Below, in pieces: positions 57,765 to 64,000 of a DNA stretch of 64,000 nucleotides. The position numbers and the translations under genes were made by a program. The stretch comes from Lunularia cruciata. Taxonomy: Eukaryota > Streptophyta > Marchantiopsida > Lunulariales > Lunulariaceae. The first letter of the stretch is position 1. Every line of letters begins with the position of its first letter. The DNA lies in contig OX419756.1 of the NCBI GenBank assembly GCA_948567375.1, positions 52,864,552 to 52,928,551 of the forward strand, written 5' to 3'. The notes beneath the pieces were generated by a model, which was not told where the DNA came from, ran no database searches, and saw nothing but the letters and a program-made list of their open reading frames with translations.

Positions 57765-57902
57765 TCAACTTCCTTTCTTTTGGTCTCTCGATTTCTCTCT
57801 CTCGACTTCCCCCTTACGCACTAACACAAGTCCAACTCTATTTCCCTTTCCCCGATCACCTGCAAGACGACTCCTCAACGGCGAAGGAAAATTGCTCAAC
57901 AT
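57765..57902 (-). pseudogene. Remnant N-terminus of the U3 protein in K
   Basis: ATG at 57902 opens 45 codons (MLSNFPSPLRS..., then basic GEVEREKSRD), matching the N-terminal start of copies A and B (MTSNFPLPLRS). It then runs into a TGA because about 660-670 bp of the gene is deleted at about 57780. The downstream 561-codon frame is shifted by one base relative to it. Whether the deletion is fixed in active copies can only be seen in other K elements. Confidence 0.65.
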
Positions 57903-58318
57903 TTTGTCATTGCAGTCTCGATTTTTATAGAGTTGCACTTCTTCATCTTCTGTCACTTCGAGTTTCTACCGAGAAATCACACCTCCTGCATGCACCCGTT
58001 ACTGTCGCCTCACCTTCACGCGTATGAGCCGCCAATTTTGAAACCGCCCCTTCTTGAGTTTCTCGCCCCGACGAAAGGTTGTTAGACTGTCTTTGCCTCG
58101 GGTTGAGCTCCCCTTCCCGATCCGAAGACAATTTACTTCGTATCGTTTGCTGACACGGCATTTCAGAGTACTTCGCCTTATGACCCGAGGCCACTTTACT
58201 TCAGGTTTCACCCCGAAGATAGTTTTCGTCGTCTTCTTCAGCCAACCAGGCGCAATCCGACTTCTCTATACACTTCTTCGGCTTTATTTTGAAAAAAACA
58301 AAAAATGTGGGCACCACA

Positions 58319-58331
58319 TACCTCCTCCCTC
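58319..58331 (-). other. K polypurine tract overlapping the pol stop
   Basis: On the minus strand the pol TGA (58330-58332) runs straight into gggaggaggta and then the LTR start TGTGGTGCC at 58318. No space exists for a separate gene between pol and the LTR. Confidence 0.85.
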
Positions 58332-59028
58332 AAATGTGAGCGTCCCCGCGAACGTAGACCTCGGGTGTTTTAGAAACTTTCGAGTCTATGGTCCAATATC
58401 TCCGAACTCTCCACCCGTTTACTCGAGTGGCAAAAGGATTACCTTCCAAATCAACGAGTTGCAGGGATCCATTTTCGTAAAGATGACGAACTCGATAGGG
58501 ACCCATCCATCGCAAATGCAACTTGCCTGGAAAAAATATTTGGCGATTATCATATAACAAAACCAAATCCCCTTCTCGTACAGTCACAGGCTTGATTCTC
58601 TGATCGTGCCTGACTTTCCGCTGTGCTTGTACTTCTTTCGTGGTTTGCATTGCATCGTCTCTTTTCTCTTGTAACCACATCAGTTGTTGAATCCAAAGAT
58701 CCTGACTTTCCTCTTCCGACATTCGTTCTTCGCACAGGACTCGATAAGTTGGAACTTCAAATTCAACTGGCAGTATGGGGTGCAAGCCATATGTCAAGAA
58801 GTATGGAGTTTGTTTGGTTGTAATCTTCTCTGTTGTCCGATAGGCCCATAACGCGGCTGGTAATTTTGTATCCCAGTCATAGGCATAATTGACAGTCACC
58901 TTATTCAAAATTTTACAAAGTAACCCATTCGCTTTTTCCGTTAAGCCATTCACTTTTGGGTTATAAGGAGTCGTCTTCCGATGTTTAATCTGAAAATACT
59001 TGGTTAACTCCTCCATTACAGAGTTCAA
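58330..59028 (-). CDS. K pol, integrase C-terminal part (frameshifted from the rest)
   Basis: 232 codons continuing the K integrase. The residue that completes the D-D-35-E core is E31 of this frame (NGLTEKANG): counting from D959 of the upstream frame through the junction gives exactly 35 intervening residues, so the two frames were one gene. The linker and C-terminal domain follow: WAYRTTEKITTKQTPYFLTYG, then VREGDLVLLYDNR and KLHLRWMGPYRVRHLYENGSLQL (a GPY-type module). It ends YVRGDAHI before the TGA in the polypurine tract. No chromodomain or PHD finger follows. The junction is a run of five T where six would keep the frame (59027-59033). Confidence 0.85.
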   Translation of the reverse strand: MNSVMEELTKYFQIKHRKTTPYNPKVNGLTEKANGLLCKILNKVTVNYAYDWDTKLPAALWAYRTTEKITTKQTPYFLTYGLHPILPVEFEVPTYRVLCEERMSEEESQDLWIQQLMWLQEKRDDAMQTTKEVQAQRKVRHDQRIKPVTVREGDLVLLYDNRQIFFPGKLHLRWMGPYRVRHLYENGSLQLVDLEGNPFATRVNGWRVRRYWTIDSKVSKTPEVYVRGDAHI

Positions 59029-61919
59029 AAATGTGTTCCTCGGTCACTGACCAATTCCAGAGGACACCCATATCGGGAGATGATGTTTCGAAAGAAAAAT
59101 TCCGCCACAGTTTCCGCCTCATCTCTGCGAGTTGCTTCCGCTTCAACCATCTTGGTAGCGTAATCAGTGCAAACCAAAATATATCGCTTTCTTGTGACTC
59201 GAGTTACTGGTTGAATGGGACCCACAAAATCAATACCCCATTTCTCAAATGGGGCCAAAGGCAAAATTGGTTTCAAAGGCCATTGAGAAGTGGCCGTCGG
59301 CTTCCCCGTTCTCTGACACGCATCACAGCTTCGAATATGAGCATGTACATCTTTGTACATTGTAGGCCACCAATACACTACCGAAAGAATTTTCTTTACA
59401 GTATTCTTCAGAGCATAGTGTCCTCCCGATGCCTCGGAGTGTAAAGATTCAATTACTCCTCCTACTTCGTATGACTCCAAGCATCGCCGAAGTACTTCAT
59501 CTTCGCCCATCTTAAATAAAATGCTGTGTTTAAGCTGGTACGACCCCATTTTCCGGAGAAAGACTGCCCGCTGTTCCGGATCCATCCCCTCAGGACAATG
59601 GAGAGTATTCAGATAATTATATTCATCTGCATACCTCGTACTTCTCATTGCTGATAAGTGATACAACTCTTCATCAGGGAACCGATCGTCAATTTCCCAC
59701 TCCTGGTCTTGAGTGTCTAACCTGGACAGGAAATCCGCATTCGAATGCGAAGCTCCCTTCCTTACTTGTATAGTATACGTGAACTCTTGTAATAACAAGA
59801 TCCATCTTGCAATTCGTCCCGATAAATCTGCCTTCTTGACCAGATGTTGCAATGCATAATGGTCAACATAGAAGACAAACTCATACCCCAACAAATAATG
59901 CCGAAATTTCTTGCAGGCATACACCATTCCGAGTGCTTCTCTTTCCGTCGTTGAATAATTCTTTTCAGAAACTGAAAGTTGTCTGCTGGCGTAATACACC
60001 GGGTAATCTTTCTTCTTCTCGTCCTTTTGACTTAAGACAACCCCAATGGCCATGGACGAAGTATCCACATACACATGAAAAGGGACGTCCCAATTCGGGG
60101 CCCTCATGACTGGTGCTTCAACCAGTTTCTTCTTCAACACCTGGAAGGCTTCTTCTTGATGTGCTTCCCACAGATAGTCTTCGGATTTCTTCAGAAGCTT
60201 TGTAAGTGGTGCAGCAAGCACTGCATAGTTTGACACGAAGCGTCTGTAATCTCCGACATGTCCCAAGAAGGCTCTCAGCTCCCGGATGTTCTTTGGGGAT
60301 TCCAAAGCTGCAATTATTTTAACCTTCTCAACATCAACTTCAATACCTCGGCTTGACACCCGATGCCCCAGAAGAATTCCCTCCTTCATTGCAAAGAAGC
60401 ATTTCTCCGGGTGTAATGACAAGCCGGCAAAACGACACCTTTCAAACATTTGGCGAAGGTAATCTCTATGTACATCCCGTCGTCCAAACACACAAAAGTC
60501 ATCAATAAAAACTTCGACAAATTTACGCAGGAAATCTTTAAAGATCGAATTCATCATCCGCTGGAAAGTAGCGGGAGCATTACACAACCCAAAGGGCATT
60601 TGATTGTAAGCAAAAGTGCCCCAATCAGTCGTGAATGTAGTTTTATCCTTGTCTTCTTCCCGAATGGATACTTGATTGTACCCTGAAAATCCATCGAGAA
60701 AACTATAACAATGATGCCCAGCCACTTGGTCTAAGATTGTATCGGTAAAAGGCAAGGGATGATGATCTTTCCTTGTGACTGCGTTCAATTTTCGAAAGTC
60801 TTGGCACACTCGGATCTTCCCTGTTTTCTTCTTCGGGACAATGACAATGGGGGAGACCCATTCACTGCTTAAGACAGGGAAGATGATTCCGGCCCCTAAG
60901 TACTTATCGATTTCATCTTTTACCAAGAGCGAGTACTTCGGGTTCAAGCGGTATTGTCGCTGCCGAACCGGAACTGCACCTTCAATCAAATCAATCCGGT
61001 GTTCTCCAAATTCTCGTGGAATACCCGGCATTTGATCAATCGACCAGGCGAATACATCCTGGAATTCTATAAACAGGGCAGTGTATCCTGCCAACTCCTC
61101 CGAAGTAACTATCTTTGAGATTTTTAAAATTTTTCCTTCAGTGACTAACACCTCTTGACAGTCATCAGGGTTGATGACTCCTTCAACGTGGCTTACTCGG
61201 CTTATCTCGAGGCGAGCGGCCATCAAACCCCCTTCCTCCAAGTCAGGTTCACCCGAGGCGAGGTCATATGGATCTTCGTCATCAGCCTCTACCTCGTAGC
61301 ATTCCAAGTAATTAACTTGGACTTCTTCTTCGGATTCGTCTGAAGACGAAGACAATGAATCTTTGGACTTGTCCTCCTCTTTTGACGAACTTGTTTCCCC
61401 GAGATGGGGAACCTTCGTCCAACTCATAGTCACCAGCTTCTGATCTTTGGACAAAATGTCCTTGAATCTTAACTTCTGCTGATGCCAATCTACTACAACT
61501 TGGGCACTATACAACCAGGGTCTGCCGATCAACAGAGGGTAACCAGTTTTTGTCACTGGCCGCAACACGATGTAATTCAACTTGAAGGGTACCCCTCCAA
61601 TGATCGTGGTAATGTTCGACAGCATGCCCAAGGGCCGTCTCCTGGTTTGGTCTGCGAACTTCAAAACTCGGGGTGTTGGTTCAAACGTATGATACCCGAG
61701 TCGATTCGCAGTATCTTCGGTCATGACATTCACACCGGACCCAGAGTCAATGGGTATCGATGTGATCATGCAACCAGCAATCTCCGCGTCTACCTCGGGA
61801 GATCCTAAATCTTCTTGTTCAATACGATAGATAGCAGGCAGGTCCTTCTTTGACATCAACCTCACCTTCTTGAGTGCCGAGTTAAGCTGTCTCTTGTACA
61901 GCTTGTTATCTTCCCACAA
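59025..61919 (-). CDS. K pol: protease, RT, RNase H, integrase N-terminus and core
   Basis: 964 codons in the same frame as gag after a single TAA. Protease: IDSGSGVNVM with catalytic D58-S59-G60. An acidic linker (180-230) follows. RT: residues 354-540 with VCQDFRKLNAVT, SFLDGFSGYNQ and catalytic FIDD at 471-474, MPFGLCNAPATFQ. RNase H: D619, E659, D686, and NADFLSRL (728-734). Integrase: HHCC zinc site H827, H834, C865, C868; core D897 (GIDFVG) and D959 (VSDRG). The frame ends six codons later at a TGA caused by one missing T, and continues at 59028. The enzymes process the polyprotein, copy RNA to DNA and insert the DNA. All catalytic residues seen are intact. A TTG follows the TAA, so translation as a fusion to gag by stop readthrough, or a recent nonsense mutation, is more likely than a separate start. 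Confidence 0.92.
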   Translation of the reverse strand: MWEDNKLYKRQLNSALKKVRLMSKKDLPAIYRIEQEDLGSPEVDAEIAGCMITSIPIDSGSGVNVMTEDTANRLGYHTFEPTPRVLKFADQTRRRPLGMLSNITTIIGGVPFKLNYIVLRPVTKTGYPLLIGRPWLYSAQVVVDWHQQKLRFKDILSKDQKLVTMSWTKVPHLGETSSSKEEDKSKDSLSSSSDESEEEVQVNYLECYEVEADDEDPYDLASGEPDLEEGGLMAARLEISRVSHVEGVINPDDCQEVLVTEGKILKISKIVTSEELAGYTALFIEFQDVFAWSIDQMPGIPREFGEHRIDLIEGAVPVRQRQYRLNPKYSLLVKDEIDKYLGAGIIFPVLSSEWVSPIVIVPKKKTGKIRVCQDFRKLNAVTRKDHHPLPFTDTILDQVAGHHCYSFLDGFSGYNQVSIREEDKDKTTFTTDWGTFAYNQMPFGLCNAPATFQRMMNSIFKDFLRKFVEVFIDDFCVFGRRDVHRDYLRQMFERCRFAGLSLHPEKCFFAMKEGILLGHRVSSRGIEVDVEKVKIIAALESPKNIRELRAFLGHVGDYRRFVSNYAVLAAPLTKLLKKSEDYLWEAHQEEAFQVLKKKLVEAPVMRAPNWDVPFHVYVDTSSMAIGVVLSQKDEKKKDYPVYYASRQLSVSEKNYSTTEREALGMVYACKKFRHYLLGYEFVFYVDHYALQHLVKKADLSGRIARWILLLQEFTYTIQVRKGASHSNADFLSRLDTQDQEWEIDDRFPDEELYHLSAMRSTRYADEYNYLNTLHCPEGMDPEQRAVFLRKMGSYQLKHSILFKMGEDEVLRRCLESYEVGGVIESLHSEASGGHYALKNTVKKILSVVYWWPTMYKDVHAHIRSCDACQRTGKPTATSQWPLKPILPLAPFEKWGIDFVGPIQPVTRVTRKRYILVCTDYATKMVEAEATRRDEAETVAEFFFRNIISRYGCPLELVSDRGTHF

Positions 61920-63992
61920 TTACTTAAATGTAACATTGGCATTTGTGGTGGCCAAGTCGGCTATAATATCATATTGGGGAACTCCTCCCAATTTGACCGT
62001 CTTCGTCTTTGGCTTTGAGTCCGAGGACTCTCCATGCTCCCTTTTGACGTCGGGACGCTTCAAAATGGTGATGGGCTTGCTGATGGCCTTAACCCGAGCT
62101 TTCTCGGGTTGGCCTACCTCGGCTTGAATCAGACCCTTTACTTCGGATCGGATGTCCGCCGGAAAAATTGGAGACTTTGTCTTCGTCTCTTCTTCCAAAC
62201 TTAGTTCCCGAGTCCTGAGTAATGCCTCCGTTAATTCTTTCTGCAAGGCTTTAGCTTTAGCTTTTGCAAGGATCTTTTCCTCCTTGGCCGAAAGAATTGC
62301 TTTTGGGCGCTGTCTCTTCGCCTTTTGGGAAGACGACGAGGTCGTACTCAGTTCTTCGGGATCACGCTTCTTCTTGGTGGAGCGTGTCTCAACTTTCAAA
62401 ATTTCAAGGTCTGGCCATTCTCCTTCTGAGGCCGGACTCCCTTCGTGAGGATTTTCTTCCTCAAGAGTTATACAATTCACATTCGTATCCCCCTTCGGCT
62501 GAAGTGCTGCACGCTCAGCGGGGGTCTGTACATATTTTACAAGAGGCTTCGGGTTCGGCGGGTGAGGGCATTGGTTGCCCGTATGCCCGGATCCTTTACA
62601 ATTTCCACACAGGGGAATGTACCCAATTTGCCTTCTTGGCTCGGGACAATTTGGAGACCAATGTCCCATCGAGCCACAATTATAACAGGCTCCGGGTGCA
62701 ACATTCTGAGGGCGATTTTGGTTGCTCATCGGTGGTCTTCGTGCAGGAGCATTGGGGTTATACTCCCTGGGTCCCAACCTCGGACCTTGATATGATGTGC
62801 TCGGTTGAGGCTGTACCTCCTGAGTTTGATACACCGCCTCTTTGTCATTGTCTTGGTCCCATCCCGGAACCCAATCAATTTGCTGCACCGGGAATGCATT
62901 ACGAGTATTGCATTCTGTGTTGGCGTGGCCGGATTTTCCACAGGCGGTGCACCACACATTAGATCGTCCAAATGCGGGGGCCTTTCTTCGGTCCTTAGCC
63001 CCAATCATCTGGATCTTGAAATCCAAAAAATCCTTGATGAGGGCATCCAGCTTCGTATCCACCTTATGTACACTCTTGGCTGGCGACGTCACTGGTTTCT
63101 TGGCTCCACGTCTTCTGACTCGTCTTGGCTTTGATTCTTCTTTGGATTCCAAAGAAGAGCTTGAAGATGTAGAGGATTCGTCCGAAGAAGGGGAGGGTGA
63201 AGCTCTCCTTCTGGGCTTCTTGCCCTTCTTCTCCCGATTTCTCCGGTTACCGGTAGAGTGAGAGTGTGCCGCTTCATAACGAGCGACATGTTTGAGTACT
63301 TTATCAAGGGAAGTTACATTCCTCTCCCTCGCAAAGATTCGTATCTCTGGTGACAGGCCCCCGAGGAACCAGGTAATGGCTTGGGCATCGGAGTATCCCA
63401 CCACCCCCGATTGCTTGGGAACTCGGTTCAGTAATGCCATGAACCGCTCAGAGTAGTCCCTCAACTTCTCCTTCTTGCCTCGGTCCAAATCGTTTAGTGC
63501 CGCGAAGACACTCGTATCATAGTCAACCTCCCGGAATCGTTCCAGGAAGTTGTTTCTCAAGTCTGCCCAATCCGATGGTACAAACCCCTTCTGAGTCACA
63601 TGCGTATACCAGCTCTGAGCTTTCTTGCGAAGCAGACTTGGAAAAATTCTTAGTCGATCCGCCGAGTCATGCTCCTTGTTAGCAAAGGAGATGACTTCGA
63701 ATTCTTCGATGAATTCATCTGGGTCTTTGTCTTGTTCTGTCCCCTTATACTTCTGATAGGCGTGTCGGGTGACAGGAAGCGAAGTCATCGTTTGATGCAC
63801 TGGGATTGGCTGAGGGAATGTAGAACTTGACGGAACGGAAGAATTGGCTGGAATTGACGCCGTGTTGTCAGCCCAGGGATTCCAATTTTTCAAATTCAAC
63901 ACATGGTCTTCTTCGACAATTTCTACTCTGAGAGGGTCGACTTCAACCCGAGTGGAAGATTCAGGATCAACCCCTTCAATAAGTTCTTCCAA
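61920..63992 (-). CDS. K gag with three zinc knuckles
   Basis: 690 codons from 63992; the frame is near the window edge, so the true start may lie outside. Residues 75-245 form the capsid (PDEFIEEFEVISF, LRKKAQSWYTHV, WADLRNNFLERF, WFLGGLSPEIRIFAR). 250-310 is a basic, Ser-rich region. Three canonical C-x2-C-x4-H-x4-C knuckles lie at C348-C361, C436-C449 and C462-C475; three is more than the usual one or two. A Lys/Glu-rich tail (540-660) precedes the TAA at 61920-61922. Gag forms the particle and binds the RNA. The next codon continues pol in the same frame. Confidence 0.9.
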   Translation of the reverse strand: MEELIEGVDPESSTRVEVDPLRVEIVEEDHVLNLKNWNPWADNTASIPANSSVPSSSTFPQPIPVHQTMTSLPVTRHAYQKYKGTEQDKDPDEFIEEFEVISFANKEHDSADRLRIFPSLLRKKAQSWYTHVTQKGFVPSDWADLRNNFLERFREVDYDTSVFAALNDLDRGKKEKLRDYSERFMALLNRVPKQSGVVGYSDAQAITWFLGGLSPEIRIFARERNVTSLDKVLKHVARYEAAHSHSTGNRRNREKKGKKPRRRASPSPSSDESSTSSSSSLESKEESKPRRVRRRGAKKPVTSPAKSVHKVDTKLDALIKDFLDFKIQMIGAKDRRKAPAFGRSNVWCTACGKSGHANTECNTRNAFPVQQIDWVPGWDQDNDKEAVYQTQEVQPQPSTSYQGPRLGPREYNPNAPARRPPMSNQNRPQNVAPGACYNCGSMGHWSPNCPEPRRQIGYIPLCGNCKGSGHTGNQCPHPPNPKPLVKYVQTPAERAALQPKGDTNVNCITLEEENPHEGSPASEGEWPDLEILKVETRSTKKKRDPEELSTTSSSSQKAKRQRPKAILSAKEEKILAKAKAKALQKELTEALLRTRELSLEEETKTKSPIFPADIRSEVKGLIQAEVGQPEKARVKAISKPITILKRPDVKREHGESSDSKPKTKTVKLGGVPQYDIIADLATTNANVTFK

Positions 63993-64000
63993 ATTCCTTC

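Larger units (their letters stand above)
55216..58318 (-). repeat. K 3' LTR with U3 gene
   Basis: 3103 bp from TGTGGTGCCC (right edge) to GGTTGTCACA (left edge). It is shorter than copies A, B and C by about 650-730 bp because of a deletion in the N-terminal part of the U3 gene. In transcription order: about 410 bp of non-coding U3 (57903-58318), the gene region (56009-57902), the TATA-like box (55885-55892), and about 670 bp of R/U5. Confidence 0.9.
55216..64000 (-). mobile_element. K, young Ty3/Gypsy element with protein-coding LTR
   Basis: A minus-strand element with its 3' LTR (55216-58318), polypurine tract, pol (58330-61919) and gag (61920-63992). The 5' LTR lies beyond the right end. 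Its RT (LDGFSGYNQV, FIDDF) resembles the non-chromodomain Tat/Athila side of plant Ty3 elements. The coding regions have only two lesions, and CpG dinucleotides are retained, unlike in the older family copies A-D. Left flank of the LTR: agttt. Confidence 0.88.

Noticed and set aside
55216-58318. Calling the 561-codon frame an envelope gene
   Set aside because: No signal peptide or membrane segment is visible. The sequence is highly charged and coiled-coil throughout.
62264-63261. Long plus-strand open frames (232, 139, 116 codons) opposite K gag
   Set aside because: They are antisense shadows of the gag gene, whose zinc knuckles and capsid motifs are on the minus strand.
1-64000. tRNA, rRNA, CRISPR arrays, bacterial operons or host plant genes
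   Set aside because: None could be supported. Every long coding trace is explained by a retroelement domain, and short open frames in 25000-34000 are scattered without motifs.

Overview
The window is a stack of nested LTR-type retrotransposons from a large, repeat-rich land-plant genome. I recognise no host gene, tRNA, rRNA or CRISPR array. Plant-type Ty3/Gypsy pol domains, 5-bp target duplications, an initiator-tRNA-Met-like primer site and heavy CpG loss in older copies all fit a plant. Gymnosperm, fern or lycophyte seems plausible, but the sequence does not decide it.

Layout (family names G, H, J, K, E are mine). G1 (+) occupies 1-935 and 21784-25108. It is split by H1 (+, 936-21783), a full Ty3-like element with both LTRs that itself holds three solo LTRs of family K (A 3469-7245 -, B 8489-12319 -, C 14557-18310 +). 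An old chromovirus-like relic J (-) fills 25109-32100. G4 (+) starts at 32101, is interrupted by a full G2 (-, 34911-44894), resumes at 44895-46046, is interrupted by K solo LTR D (46047-52704, itself split by element E 48407-51998), resumes for about 60 bp, and is then cut by an H2 LTR (52766-55215). K (-) is inserted in H2 and runs from 55216 off the right end. K is the youngest element, with long gag and pol frames.

Two systems stand out. (1) Family G is a Ty3/Gypsy-type element whose polyprotein has a C5 cytosine DNA methyltransferase domain between protease and reverse transcriptase and a PHD finger after integrase. G2 reads gag - CCHC knuckles - protease - methyltransferase - RT - RNase H - integrase - PHD. 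Its ends look like split direct repeats (A1 at the 5' end, B1-A2-B2 at the 3' end) rather than ordinary matching LTRs. A self-encoded DNA methyltransferase with a histone-tail reader suggests an element that shapes chromatin on its own copies or target sites (inference). (2) Family K has 3.1-3.8 kb LTRs that contain a protein gene. In K the pol stop codon lies in the polypurine tract, the LTR begins at once, and a 561-codon coiled-coil frame lies in U3 upstream of a TATA-like box. This is the position of sag or nef in animal retroviruses. Four older copies carry a longer version with an extra N-terminal domain of about 220 residues.

Most coding regions are pseudogenes. K is nearly intact: a single in-frame stop separates gag and pol, and one base is missing in a T-run inside integrase.
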